NCBI RefSeq assembly: GCF_001524445.2
Contig: NZ_CP013417.1
Span: forward strand, 124,001 to 188,000
Length of the DNA stretch: 64,000 nt
DNA from: Burkholderia savannae
GTDB taxonomy: Bacteria; Pseudomonadota; Gammaproteobacteria; Burkholderiales; Burkholderiaceae
Direction of reading: 5' to 3'
Under the pieces are notes generated by a model that ran no database searches, was not told the origin of the DNA, and saw only the letters and a program-made list of their open reading frames with translations. Each line of letters opens with the position of its first letter. Within the stretch, counting starts at the first letter, position 1. The position numbers were made by a program, and so were the translations under genes. Shown piece by piece: positions 1 to 8,153 of the stretch.

Positions 1-1
1 C

Positions 2-130
2 AAGCGTAACCGCTGCGCGATCACGGGCCGTCCGCGCGGCACGTTCCGCAAGTTCGGCCTCGCGCGCAACAAGATTCGTGAAATCGCATTCCGTGGCGAG
101 ATTCCTGGCCTGACCAAGGCGAGCTGGTAA
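2..130 (+). CDS. rpsN: 30S ribosomal protein S14 (3' part)
   Basis: Only the last 42 codons are present; the 5' end lies before the window. The reading frame begins [13 protein letters not shown] and ends at a TAA stop. The [12 protein letters not shown] and [13 protein letters not shown] segments are characteristic of the C-terminal half of S14, a protein of the 30S head. It sits 14 bases before rpsH, the usual spc operon order (rplE-rpsN-rpsH-rplF). The fragment does not show the CxxC pairs of the short zinc form, so this looks like the long zinc-independent type; the N-terminal half is not visible. Confidence 0.95.
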
Positions 131-144
131 TAGGAGAAACATAA

Positions 145-540
145 ATGAGCATGAGTGATCCTATCGCCGATATGCTGACTCGCATCCGCAACGCGCAGAT
201 GGTCGAGAAGGTTTCGGTGTCGATGCCCTCGTCGAAGGTCAAGGTTGCGATCGCGCAGGTCCTGAAGGACGAAGGTTATATCGACGATTTCGCCGTGAAG
301 GCGGAAGGCGCGAAGGCCGAGCTGAACATCGCGCTGAAGTACTACGCGGGCCGTCCGGTCATCGAGCGCCTCGAGCGCGTGTCGAAGCCGGGTCTGCGCG
401 TGTACCGCGGCCGTAACGAGATTCCGCAGGTCATGAATGGCCTCGGTGTGGCAATCGTGTCGACGCCGAAGGGCGTGATGACCGACCGCAAGGCGCGCGC
501 TACCGGCGTCGGCGGCGAAGTCATCTGCTACGTCGCTTAA
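145..540 (+). CDS. rpsH: 30S ribosomal protein S8
   Basis: Protein of 131 residues, the normal bacterial S8 length. It starts [18 protein letters not shown] and carries the conserved C-terminal segment [10 protein letters not shown]8 binds helix 21 of 16S rRNA early in 30S assembly, and in enterobacteria it also represses the spc operon at rplE. A GGAGAA Shine-Dalgarno sits just upstream of the ATG. It lies between rpsN and rplF in the spc operon. Confidence 0.98.
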   Translation: MSMSDPIADMLTRIRNAQMVEKVSVSMPSSKVKVAIAQVLKDEGYIDDFAVKAEGAKAELNIALKYYAGRPVIERLERVSKPGLRVYRGRNEIPQVMNGLGVAIVSTPKGVMTDRKARATGVGGEVICYVA

Positions 541-560
541 AGCCGAAAGGAGAGAGGAAC

Positions 561-1091
561 ATGTCTCGAGTAGGTAAGAGCCCGATCGCGCTGCAAGGCG
601 CGGAAGTCAAGCTGGCCGACGGTGCGATCATCGTCAAGGGTCCGCTGGGCACCATCACGCAAGCGGTCAATCCGCTCGTGAACGTGGCGAACAACGACGG
701 CACGCTGAACCTGTCGCCGGTCGACGACAGCCGCGAAGCAAATGCACTGTCGGGCACGATGCGCGCGATCATCGCGAATGCCGTGCACGGCGTGACCAAG
801 GGTTTCGAGCGCAAGCTGACGCTGGTTGGCGTCGGTTATCGTGCGCAGGCGCAAGGCGACAAGCTGAACCTGTCGCTGGGTTTCTCGCACCCGGTGGTGC
901 ACCAGATGCCGGAAGGCGTCAAGGCTGAAACCCCGACGCAAACCGAAATCGTGATCAAGGGGATCGACAAGCAGAAAGTCGGCCAAGTCGCTGCCGAAGT
1001 GCGCGGCTACCGTCCGCCCGAGCCGTACAAGGGCAAGGGCGTGCGCTATGCCGACGAGGTTGTGATCCTCAAAGAAACGAAGAAGAAGTAA
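561..1091 (+). CDS. rplF: 50S ribosomal protein L6
   Basis: Protein of 176 residues starting [11 protein letters not shown], the usual L6 N terminus. The two repeated L6 folds are followed by the signature [15 protein letters not shown] near residues 152-166, the segment that binds 23S rRNA near the factor-binding site. A strong AGGAGAGAGG ribosome binding site precedes it. It lies 20 bases after rpsH and 12 bases before rplR, co-transcribed in the spc operon. Confidence 0.98.
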   Translation: MSRVGKSPIALQGAEVKLADGAIIVKGPLGTITQAVNPLVNVANNDGTLNLSPVDDSREANALSGTMRAIIANAVHGVTKGFERKLTLVGVGYRAQAQGDKLNLSLGFSHPVVHQMPEGVKAETPTQTEIVIKGIDKQKVGQVAAEVRGYRPPEPYKGKGVRYADEVVILKETKKK

Positions 1092-1103
1092 GGGTGCGCA
1101 ATC

Positions 1104-1469
1104 ATGGATAAGACTCAATCTCGCCTGCGCCGCGCTCGCCAGACGCGTATCAAGATCGCTGAGTTGCAGGTCGCGCGTCTCGCCGTGCATCGCACGAACA
1201 CGCACATCTACGCTCAGGTGTTCTCGCCCTGCGGCACCAAGGTGCTGGCCAGCGCGTCGACGCTCGAAGCCGAAGTGCGCGCTCAGCTCGCCGACAAGTC
1301 GGGCAAGGGCGGCAACGTCGCCGCTGCCACGCTGATCGGCAAGCGTATCGCCGAAAAGGCCAAGGCCGCCGGCATCGAATCCGTCGCCTTCGACCGCTCG
1401 GGCTTCCGCTACCACGGCCGCGTGAAGGCGCTGGCCGAGGCAGCTCGCGAAGCTGGGCTCAAGTTCTAA
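1104..1469 (+). CDS. rplR: 50S ribosomal protein L18
   Basis: Protein of 121 residues beginning [15 protein letters not shown], a basic N-terminal tail typical of L18, with the C-terminal motif [25 protein letters not shown]18 binds 5S rRNA in the central protuberance of the 50S subunit with L5 and L25. It is embedded in the spc operon between rplF and rpsE. Confidence 0.98.
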
Positions 1470-1482
1470 GGAAGGAATCGTC

Positions 1483-2001
1483 ATGGCAAAGATGCAAGCG
1501 AAAGTTCAGGCTGACGAGCGCGACGACGGCCTTCGCGAAAAGATGATCTCGGTCAATCGCGTGACCAAGGTCGTGAAGGGTGGCCGTATTCTCGGCTTCG
1601 CCGCACTGACCGTGGTTGGCGATGGCGATGGCCGCGTCGGCATGGGCAAGGGCAAGGCGAAGGAAGTGCCGGTTGCCGTCCAGAAGGCGATGGAGCAGGC
1701 CCGCCGCAACATGTTCAAGGTGCCGCTGAAGAACGGCACGCTGCAGCACGAAGTGCACGGCAAGCACGGTGCGTCGACGGTTCTCCTCGCTCCGGCGAAG
1801 GACGGTACCGGCGTGATCGCCGGCGGCCCGATGCGCGCGGTGTTCGACGTGATGGGCGTGCAGAACGTCGTCGCGAAGAGCCACGGCTCGACGAACCCGT
1901 ACAACCTCGTTCGTGCGACGCTGGACGGCCTGCGCAAGCAGTCGACCCCGGCCGACATCGCGGCGAAGCGCGGCAAGTCCGTCGAAGAAATTTTGGGCTA
2001 A
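1483..2001 (+). CDS. rpsE: 30S ribosomal protein S5
   Basis: Protein of 172 residues. The N-terminal double-stranded-RNA-binding fold contains [19 protein letters not shown] and the glycine-rich loop [18 protein letters not shown], followed by the C-terminal S5 domain with [16 protein letters not shown]5 contributes to decoding accuracy and mRNA unwinding at the 30S entry site. An AAGGAA ribosome binding site precedes the ATG. It sits in the spc operon between rplR and rpmD. Confidence 0.98.
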   Translation: MAKMQAKVQADERDDGLREKMISVNRVTKVVKGGRILGFAALTVVGDGDGRVGMGKGKAKEVPVAVQKAMEQARRNMFKVPLKNGTLQHEVHGKHGASTVLLAPAKDGTGVIAGGPMRAVFDVMGVQNVVAKSHGSTNPYNLVRATLDGLRKQSTPADIAAKRGKSVEEILG

Positions 2002-2016
2002 GCCCAGGTGGTCACC

Positions 2017-2199
2017 ATGTCTGAAAAAACTGTCAAGGTTCAGCTCGTGAAGAGCCTGATTGGGACCCGCGAATCGCACCGCGCCACCGTGCGCGGTCTG
2101 GGTCTGCGCCGTCTCAACTCGGTCAGCGAACTGCAGGATACGCCGGCGGTGCGCGGGATGATCAACAAGGTCTCGTACCTTGTGAAGGTCATCGGTTAA
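2017..2199 (+). CDS. rpmD: 50S ribosomal protein L30
   Basis: Small protein of 60 residues, the typical bacterial L30 length. It begins [17 protein letters not shown] and contains the conserved GLGLRRLNS turn. An in-frame GTG nine bases earlier is possible, but the ATG at 2017 gives the family length and follows an AGGTGG ribosome binding site. It lies between rpsE and rplO in the spc operon. Confidence 0.97.
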
Positions 2200-2227
2200 G
2201 CGGCCGACTACGGATCAAGGAGTTGAT

Positions 2228-2662
2228 ATGGAATTGAATAACCTGAAGCCGGCGGCAGGCGCTAAGCATGCGAAGCGTCGCGTTGGCCGCGGCATCGGTT
2301 CCGGCCTCGGTAAGACGGCCGGCCGTGGTCACAAGGGGCAGAAATCGCGTTCGGGCGGCTTTCACAAGGTCGGCTTCGAAGGCGGTCAGATGCCGCTGCA
2401 GCGTCGTCTGCCGAAGCGCGGCTTCACGTCCCTGACGAAGGAATTCGTCGGTGAAGTGCGCCTCTCCGACCTCGAAAAGCTGCCGGTCGACGAAGTCGAT
2501 CTGCTCGCTCTGAAGCAAGCCGGCCTCGTCGGCGAGCTGACCAAGAGCGCGAAGATCATCGCGACGGGCGAGCTGAAGCGCAAGATCGTCGTCAAGGGTC
2601 TCGGTGCGACGAAGGGTGCGCGCGCCGCGATCGAGGCGGCCGGCGGTTCGTTTGCCGAGTGA
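2228..2662 (+). CDS. rplO: 50S ribosomal protein L15
   Basis: Protein of 144 residues. The glycine- and basic-rich N-terminal extension ([21 protein letters not shown]), which threads into 23S rRNA, is followed by the L15 signature [19 protein letters not shown]15 is a late 50S assembly protein. A CAAGGAG ribosome binding site lies upstream of the ATG. It directly precedes secY, the standard spc operon arrangement. Confidence 0.98.
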   Translation: MELNNLKPAAGAKHAKRRVGRGIGSGLGKTAGRGHKGQKSRSGGFHKVGFEGGQMPLQRRLPKRGFTSLTKEFVGEVRLSDLEKLPVDEVDLLALKQAGLVGELTKSAKIIATGELKRKIVVKGLGATKGARAAIEAAGGSFAE

Positions 2663-2706
2663 CACGCAACGCGTGCCGTCACTAGCATTTGCATCGGAGA
2701 AGATAC

Positions 2707-4053
2707 TTGGCTAACAGCCCGAGTCTCGCAAAACCCGGTCGAAGCACGGCGAAGTTCGGCGATCTGCGTCGGCGTGCAATGTTCTTGCTGCTGGCGCTGA
2801 TCGTCTATCGCATCGGCGCGCACATCCCGGTGCCGGGCATCGACCCGGATCAACTGGCGAAGCTGTTCCAGAGCCAGGCGGGCGGCATCCTGGGCATGTT
2901 CAACATGTTCTCGGGTGGCGCGCTGTCTCGCTTTACGATCTTCGCGCTGGGGATCATGCCGTATATCTCGGCGTCGATCATCATGCAGCTGATGGCGATC
3001 GTGTCGCCGCAGCTCGAGGCGCTGAAGAAGGAAGGGCAGGCCGGACAGCGGAAGATCACGCAGTACACGCGGTACTTCACCGTGGTGCTCGCGACGTTCC
3101 AGGCTTTCGGCATCGCGGCCGCGCTGGAGAATCAGCCGGGGCTCGTGACCGATCCGGGCGCGGTGTTCCGTCTGACGACGGTCGTCACGCTGGTGACGGG
3201 AACGATGTTCCTGATGTGGCTCGGCGAGCAGATCACCGAGCGTGGTCTCGGCAACGGCATCTCGATCATCATCTTCGGCGGGATCGCAGCAGGGTTCCCG
3301 AATGCCGTCGGTGGGTTGTTCGAGCTGGTGCGCACGGGTTCGATGAGCATCATTTCGGCGATCATCATCGTCGTTCTGATCGCCGCGGTGACTTACCTGG
3401 TCGTGTTCATCGAACGCGGTCAGCGCAAGATCCTCGTGAACTACGCGAAGCGCCAGGTCGGCAACAAGATTTACGGCGGGCAGTCGTCGCACCTGCCGCT
3501 GAAGCTGAACATGTCGGGCGTGATTCCGCCGATCTTCGCATCGTCGATCATCCTGTTCCCGGCGACGATCCTGAGCTGGTTCAGCTCGGGCGAGCGCAAG
3601 GGCTGGCTGTCCGACACGCTGCACAACGTCGCGGAAGCGCTGAAGCCGGGCCAGCCGGTCTATGTGCTGCTTTACACGCTGGCAATCGTGTTTTTCTGCT
3701 TCTTCTACACCGCGCTGGTGTTCAACAGCAGGGAAACCGCGGACAACCTGAAGAAGAGTGGCGCGTTCGTGCCGGGCATCCGTCCGGGCGACCAGACCGC
3801 GCGATACATCGACCGGATTCTCACGCGTCTCACGCTGGCCGGTGCGATCTACATCGTCTTCGTGTGTCTGCTGCCGGAGTTCCTGGTGTTGCGCTGGAAC
3901 GTGCCGTTTTATTTTGGTGGAACGTCGCTGCTGATCATTGTCGTCGTCACGATGGACTTCATGGCGCAGGTGCAGTCGTACGTTATGTCGCAACAGTATG
4001 AGTCGCTGCTCAAGAAAGCCAATTTCAAGGGCGGCAACATCCCAATGCGTTAA
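2707..4053 (+). CDS. secY: Protein translocase subunit SecY
   Basis: Protein of 448 residues from a TTG start, chosen because it follows a GGAGAAG ribosome binding site and gives the usual N terminus (M)[12 protein letters not shown]. An upstream in-frame TTG at 2689 lacks a good site. SecY is the channel subunit of the Sec translocon with SecE and SecG. About ten membrane segments are visible, starting with [21 protein letters not shown], a conserved SecY signature. The C-terminal cytosolic tail ends in [13 protein letters not shown]. The last integral spc operon gene, it is followed 9 bases later by infA. Confidence 0.97.
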   Translation: MANSPSLAKPGRSTAKFGDLRRRAMFLLLALIVYRIGAHIPVPGIDPDQLAKLFQSQAGGILGMFNMFSGGALSRFTIFALGIMPYISASIIMQLMAIVSPQLEALKKEGQAGQRKITQYTRYFTVVLATFQAFGIAAALENQPGLVTDPGAVFRLTTVVTLVTGTMFLMWLGEQITERGLGNGISIIIFGGIAAGFPNAVGGLFELVRTGSMSIISAIIIVVLIAAVTYLVVFIERGQRKILVNYAKRQVGNKIYGGQSSHLPLKLNMSGVIPPIFASSIILFPATILSWFSSGERKGWLSDTLHNVAEALKPGQPVYVLLYTLAIVFFCFFYTALVFNSRETADNLKKSGAFVPGIRPGDQTARYIDRILTRLTLAGAIYIVFVCLLPEFLVLRWNVPFYFGGTSLLIIVVVTMDFMAQVQSYVMSQQYESLLKKANFKGGNIPMR

Positions 4054-4062
4054 AAAGGACTT

Positions 4063-4281
4063 ATGGCCAAAGACGATGTAATCCAGATGCAGGGTGAGGT
4101 GATCGAAAACCTTCCGAATGCGACCTTCCGGGTGAAGCTGGAAAACGGCCATGTCGTATTGGGACATATCTCCGGAAAGATGCGGATGCACTATATCCGT
4201 ATCCTTCCCGGCGACAAGGTGACGGTTGAATTGACGCCTTACGATCTGTCTCGTGCGCGGATCGTGTTCCGGGCGAAGTGA
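4063..4281 (+). CDS. infA: Translation initiation factor IF-1
   Basis: Protein of 72 residues, exactly the family length, forming a single S1/OB-fold. It starts [30 protein letters not shown] and contains the conserved [27 protein letters not shown] block. IF-1 binds the 30S A site during initiation. Its position between secY and rpmJ is usual in betaproteobacteria, whereas in E. coli infA lies elsewhere. Confidence 0.98.
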   Translation: MAKDDVIQMQGEVIENLPNATFRVKLENGHVVLGHISGKMRMHYIRILPGDKVTVELTPYDLSRARIVFRAK

Positions 4282-4301
4282 TTTAGAAAAAGGGTAATAT
4301 C

Positions 4302-4418
4302 ATGAAAGTGATGGCATCGGTTAAGCGCATTTGCCGCAATTGCAAGATCATCAAGCGCAAGGGCGTGGTTCGCGTGATCTGCAGCTCGGATCCGCGTCAC
4401 AAGCAGCGTCAAGGCTGA
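4302..4418 (+). CDS. rpmJ: 50S ribosomal protein L36
   Basis: Very short gene of 38 codons starting [15 protein letters not shown] and ending in KQRQG. The zinc-ribbon ligands Cys11, Cys14, Cys27 and His33 (CxxC...C...H) are all present, so this is the zinc-binding form. L36 is the smallest 50S protein. It has an AAAGGG ribosome binding site and lies between infA and rpsM, its normal place at the spc/alpha junction. Confidence 0.97.
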
Positions 4419-4456
4419 CTGCGCGTTTGTTTGCGCTTTTTGTTTGAGGAAAAACA

Positions 4457-4822
4457 ATGGCTCGTATCGCAGGGGTTAACATCCCGAACCACCAGCATAC
4501 CGAAATCGGTCTGACGGCGATTTTTGGTATCGGCCGCACGCGCTCGCGCAGCATCTGCGTGGCTTCTGGTGTGGCTTTCTCGAAGAAGGTCAAGGACCTG
4601 ACCGACGCAGACCTCGAAAAGCTGCGTGAAGAAGTGGGCAAGTTTGTCGTCGAAGGCGATCTGCGCCGTGAAGTGACGATGAACATCAAGCGCCTGATGG
4701 ACCTCGGCTGCTACCGCGGCGTGCGCCATCGCAAGGGCTTGCCCATGCGCGGCCAGCGTACGCGTACGAACGCCCGTACTCGCAAGGGTCCGCGTCGTGC
4801 AGCGCAAGCGCTGAAGAAGTAA
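4457..4822 (+). CDS. rpsM: 30S ribosomal protein S13
   Basis: Protein of 121 residues starting [19 protein letters not shown], with the helix-two-turn-helix core and the basic C-terminal tail [18 protein letters not shown] that touches P-site tRNA. S13 forms intersubunit bridges from the 30S head. It is the first gene of the alpha operon, 38 bases after rpmJ. A short T-rich stretch at 4437-4445 precedes its GAGGAAAA ribosome binding site. Confidence 0.98.
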   Translation: MARIAGVNIPNHQHTEIGLTAIFGIGRTRSRSICVASGVAFSKKVKDLTDADLEKLREEVGKFVVEGDLRREVTMNIKRLMDLGCYRGVRHRKGLPMRGQRTRTNARTRKGPRRAAQALKK

Positions 4823-4850
4823 GCGGAACTGACAGTTACAGGAAAACGTA

Positions 4851-5252
4851 ATGGCTAAGGCTTCGAACACCGCGGCGCAACGCGTTCGCAAGAAAGTCAA
4901 GAAGAACGTCGCTGAAGGCGTGGTTCACGTTCACGCGTCGTTCAACAACACGATCATCACGATCACCGATCGCCAGGGCAATGCGCTGGCGTGGGCGACG
5001 TCGGGCGGCCAGGGCTTCAAGGGCTCGCGCAAATCGACGCCGTTCGCCGCACAGGTGGCTGCCGAGTCGGCCGGCCGCGTGGCGATGGAATATGGCGTGA
5101 AGAATCTGGAAGTGCGGATCAAGGGCCCCGGCCCGGGCCGCGAGTCGGCAGTGCGCGCACTGCACGGTCTCGGCATCAAGATCACCGCGATTTCGGACGT
5201 GACGCCGATTCCGCACAACGGCTGCCGTCCGCCGAAGCGTCGCCGCATCTAA
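4851..5252 (+). CDS. rpsK: 30S ribosomal protein S11
   Basis: Protein of 133 residues. It contains [19 protein letters not shown] near the N terminus and the C-terminal signature [23 protein letters not shown] sequence (here [20 protein letters not shown]). S11 lies on the 30S platform and helps shape the mRNA exit channel. It is followed by a 152-base gap before rpsD, unusually long for this operon. Confidence 0.98.
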
Positions 5253-5404
5253 CGATGCGTTGGCGCCTTGCCTGTCGCCGCTTTGCGTCGACGGGCTGCG
5301 CTTTTTTGATTGCGCATTTGATTGATTAAGCCCACCGTTCGCCCCAAAGGGCGCGAACTAGCGCGGATTCCGGTTCGCGTCATAGATAGATAGAGGAATG
5401 CAAA
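5253..5404 (+). promoter_or_regulatory. rpsK-rpsD intergenic leader, possible autoregulatory element
   Basis: A 152-base gap inside the otherwise tightly packed alpha operon. It holds a T run at 5311-5316, an imperfect hairpin at about 5337-5358 (GTTCG...CGAAC around CCCCAAAGGG), and a short GATA microsatellite at 5381-5393 just before the rpsD ribosome binding site. S4 is the known feedback repressor of alpha operons in other bacteria. That this gap is its target here is inference from position and structure. Confidence 0.3.
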
Positions 5405-6028
5405 GTGGCACGTTATATCGGCCCTAAAGCCAAGCTGTCTCGCCGTGAAGGCACCGATCTGTTCCTGAAGAGCGCGCGCCGCTCGCTCGCCGATAAGTGC
5501 AAGCTCGACAGCAAGCCCGGTCAGCACGGCCGCACCTCGGGTGCGCGCACGTCGGACTACGGCACGCAGCTCCGCGAAAAGCAGAAGGTCAAGCGCATTT
5601 ACGGCGTGCTGGAGCGTCAGTTCCGCCGCTACTTCGCAGAAGCCGACCGCCGCAAGGGCAACACGGGTGAAAACCTGCTGCAACTGCTCGAGTCGCGTCT
5701 CGACAACGTCGTGTACCGCATGGGCTTCGGCTCGACCCGCGCTGAAGCGCGTCAGCTCGTGAGCCACAAGGCGATCACCGTCAACGGCATCGTCGCGAAC
5801 ATCCCGTCGCTGCAAGTGAAGTCGGGCGACGTGATCTCGATCCGTGAAAAGGCAAAGAAGCAGGCGCGTATCGTCGAAGCGCTGTCGCTGGCCGAGCAAG
5901 GCGGCATGCCGAGCTGGGTTGCGGTCGATGCGAAGAAGTTCGAAGGCACGTTCAAGCAAATGCCGGAGCGCGCCGACATCGCGGGCGACATCAACGAAAG
6001 CCTGATCGTCGAATTGTATTCGCGTTAA
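5405..6028 (+). CDS. rpsD: 30S ribosomal protein S4
   Basis: Protein of 207 residues from a GTG start preceded by an AGAGGAAT ribosome binding site. It begins [27 protein letters not shown]. The S4 RNA-binding domain includes [30 protein letters not shown] near residues 98-127. S4 nucleates 30S 5'-domain assembly and in many bacteria represses its own operon. It lies between rpsK and rpoA, each side with a long structured gap. Confidence 0.98.
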   Translation: MARYIGPKAKLSRREGTDLFLKSARRSLADKCKLDSKPGQHGRTSGARTSDYGTQLREKQKVKRIYGVLERQFRRYFAEADRRKGNTGENLLQLLESRLDNVVYRMGFGSTRAEARQLVSHKAITVNGIVANIPSLQVKSGDVISIREKAKKQARIVEALSLAEQGGMPSWVAVDAKKFEGTFKQMPERADIAGDINESLIVELYSR

Positions 6029-6039
6029 TCCGATTGATG

Positions 6040-6095
6040 GCCGAGGAATCCTGTTCATTGCGTCGCGCAAGGCAGGGCCTCGGCTGTTCATTTTC
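6040..6095 (+). promoter_or_regulatory. Extended stem-loop between rpsD and rpoA
   Basis: Nested inverted repeats lie in the 127-base rpsD-rpoA gap: outer arms GCCGAGG (6040-6046) and CCTCGGC (6078-6084), middle arms CCTG (6050-6053) and CAGG (6073-6076), inner arms TTGCG (6058-6062) and CGCAA (6066-6070). The structure is followed by TGTTCATTTTC, too poor in T for a strong terminator. It may be a partial terminator, an RNA processing site or a regulatory element that sets the rpoA to ribosomal-protein ratio. The role is inferred. Confidence 0.4.
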
Positions 6096-6155
6096 AGGTT
6101 GTTACCGGTCAGCCTTATCGGTGTAACGAGCCGAGGGTATTGAAAAGGAAAACCT

Positions 6156-7133
6156 ATGCAAACCAGTTTGTTGAAACCCAAGATCATCGCCGTGGAATCG
6201 CTGGGCGAGAACCACGCGAAGGTGGTGATGGAACCGTTCGAACGCGGTTACGGCCACACCTTGGGCAATGCGCTTCGCCGCGTGCTGTTGTCGTCGATGG
6301 TCGGTTACGCGCCGACCGAAGTGACGATCGCCGGCGTCGTGCACGAGTATTCGACGCTTGATGGTGTGCAAGAGGACGTCGTCAACCTGCTGCTGAACCT
6401 GAAGGGCGTGGTGTTCAAGCTGCATAACCGCGACGAAGTCACGGTGACGCTGCGCAAGGAAGGCGAAGGCGTCGTGACGGCCGGCGATATCGAACTGGCT
6501 CACGACTGCGAAGTCATCAACCCGAATCACGTGATCGCGCATCTGTCGAAGGGCGGCAAGCTCGACGTGCAGATCAAGGTCGAGAAGGGCCGCGGCTACG
6601 TGCCGGGCAACGTGCGCCGTTACGGCGACGAGACGGCGAAGATCATCGGCCGCATCGTCCTGGACGCGTCGTTCTCGCCGGTTCGCCGCGTGAGCTATGC
6701 GGTCGAGAGCGCGCGCGTCGAGCAGCGTACCGACCTCGACAAGCTCGTGATGAACATCGAAACGAGCGGCGTTATCACGCCGGAAGAAGCGATCCGCCAA
6801 TCGGCACGCATCCTCGTCGACCAGCTGTCCGTGTTCGCCGCGCTGGAAGGCACGGAAACGGCCGCGGAAGCGCCGTCGCGCGCGCCGCAGATCGACCCGA
6901 TCCTGCTGCGCCCGGTCGATGACCTCGAGCTGACCGTCCGTTCGGCGAACTGCCTGAAGGCCGAGAACATCTACTACATCGGCGACCTGATCCAGCGCAC
7001 GGAAAACGAGCTGCTGAAGACGCCGAACCTCGGCCGCAAGTCGCTCAACGAGATCAAGGAAGTGCTCGCTTCGCGCGGTCTCACGCTGGGCATGAAGCTC
7101 GAGAACTGGCCGCCGGCCGGCCTCGACAAGTAA
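6156..7133 (+). CDS. rpoA: DNA-directed RNA polymerase subunit alpha
   Basis: Protein of 325 residues starting [42 protein letters not shown]. The N-terminal dimerisation and assembly domain covers about residues 1-230. A linker follows, then the C-terminal domain (about 250-325) with [42 protein letters not shown] split over the helices that contact UP elements and activators. It is followed by a strong intrinsic terminator before rplQ. Confidence 0.98.
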   Translation: MQTSLLKPKIIAVESLGENHAKVVMEPFERGYGHTLGNALRRVLLSSMVGYAPTEVTIAGVVHEYSTLDGVQEDVVNLLLNLKGVVFKLHNRDEVTVTLRKEGEGVVTAGDIELAHDCEVINPNHVIAHLSKGGKLDVQIKVEKGRGYVPGNVRRYGDETAKIIGRIVLDASFSPVRRVSYAVESARVEQRTDLDKLVMNIETSGVITPEEAIRQSARILVDQLSVFAALEGTETAAEAPSRAPQIDPILLRPVDDLELTVRSANCLKAENIYYIGDLIQRTENELLKTPNLGRKSLNEIKEVLASRGLTLGMKLENWPPAGLDK

Positions 7134-7156
7134 TCCCGGTTGCCGCGGTAACTGGT

Positions 7157-7200
7157 CAAGATGCGGATTTTCTTTTAAAATCCGCATCTTGCTTTTTTTC
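7157..7200 (+). terminator. Strong intrinsic terminator between rpoA and rplQ
   Basis: A perfect 15-bp stem is formed by 7157-7171 and 7177-7191 (arms around AAGATGCGGATTTT and AAAATCCGCATCTT) with a 5-base loop. A run of seven T follows at 7193-7199. It is a textbook Rho-independent terminator placed inside what is usually one alpha operon transcript. Confidence 0.85.
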
Positions 7201-7273
7201 ATACCGGCCCGTGCGCCTGATTTTCTCGCGCGATAGAAGAGCTGGATCAAAACTTTGAATCAAGGAAACTGAA

Positions 7274-7669
7274 ATGCGTCACCGTCATGGTCTGCGGAAA
7301 CTGAACCGCACGAGCAGCCACCGTCTGGCTATGCTCCGCAACATGTCCAACTCGCTGATCGAGCACGAAGTCATCAAGACGACGCTGCCGAAGGCGAAGG
7401 AACTTCGTAAGGTGGTCGAGCCCCTCATCACGCTCGGCAAGAAGCCGTCGCTCGCGAACCGCCGGCTGGCGTTCAACCGCCTGCGCGATCGCGATTCCGT
7501 CGCGAAGCTGTTCGACGTGCTCGGCCCGCGCTTCGCGAACCGTCCGGGCGGCTATCTGCGCATCCTGAAGTTCGGTTTCCGCGTCGGCGACAACGCGCCG
7601 ATGGCGCTCGTCGAGCTGCTCGACCGTCCGGAAGTCGGCGAGACCGAAAACGTCCAGGAAGCCGAATAA
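7274..7669 (+). CDS. rplQ: 50S ribosomal protein L17
   Basis: Protein of 131 residues starting [24 protein letters not shown], with [21 protein letters not shown], the conserved L17 core. L17 lies near the peptide exit tunnel. A CAAGGAAA ribosome binding site precedes it. Since a strong terminator separates it from rpoA, it is probably expressed by readthrough or from its own promoter in 7200-7260; I could not identify a convincing promoter there. Confidence 0.98.
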   Translation: MRHRHGLRKLNRTSSHRLAMLRNMSNSLIEHEVIKTTLPKAKELRKVVEPLITLGKKPSLANRRLAFNRLRDRDSVAKLFDVLGPRFANRPGGYLRILKFGFRVGDNAPMALVELLDRPEVGETENVQEAE

Positions 7670-7691
7670 GCGTCTTCCCGCACGTAGCACG

Positions 7692-7719
7692 AAGGGCCAA
7701 GCAATGCTTGGCCCTTTTT
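7692..7719 (+). terminator. Terminator of the alpha operon after rplQ
   Basis: Perfect 11-bp stem AAGGGCCAAGC (7692-7702) and GCTTGGCCCTT (7706-7716) with a 3-base loop, followed by more T. It is a Rho-independent terminator ending the ribosomal region. Confidence 0.9.
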
Positions 7720-7826
7720 GTTTTCGTTGACCGATTTCGTGCGTCGGATTGACGCGCACGCGCGGCCCACGCGCTCACCCGACGTGCGATACGATATGAC
7801 GTTTCAACGAGCACACGGAGGCGCGA

Positions 7827-8153
7827 ATGGTGATCGTGATGATGTTGACGACCGTGCCCGACGCCGCCGTCGCCCGCGCGCTCGCCGACGGCGCGCTGTC
7901 GGCCCGGCTCGCCGCGTGCGTATCCGAGCTCGGCGCGATCCGTTCGAGCTACCATTGGCAGGGCAAGGTCGAGATGGCCGACGAGATCCAGTTGCTGTTC
8001 AAGACGAGCGCCGTGCGGGCGCTCGAGCTCGAACGCTATATCCAGTCGCACCACCCGTACGACGTCCCGGAAATCGTCTCGTGGCAGGCGACGGCGTCCG
8101 CCGCCTACGGCCAGTGGGTGGCTACCGAAACTCAGCGTCTATTTCATGTTTAA
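7827..8153 (+). CDS. cutA: Divalent-cation tolerance protein CutA
   Basis: Protein of 108 residues of the CutA1 family, a trimeric ferredoxin-like fold. The core motifs are LAACVSELGAIRSSYHWQGKVE, LLFKTS and the HHPYDVPEIVSW signature near residues 76-87. In E. coli the cutA locus affects copper tolerance, but the molecular role is unsettled. A GGAGG site lies upstream of the ATG. Its last codons overlap dsbD by 8 bases, and the same cutA-dsbD pairing occurs in E. coli, so it may relate to envelope metal and thiol homeostasis. Confidence 0.93.
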   Translation: MVIVMMLTTVPDAAVARALADGALSARLAACVSELGAIRSSYHWQGKVEMADEIQLLFKTSAVRALELERYIQSHHPYDVPEIVSWQATASAAYGQWVATETQRLFHV

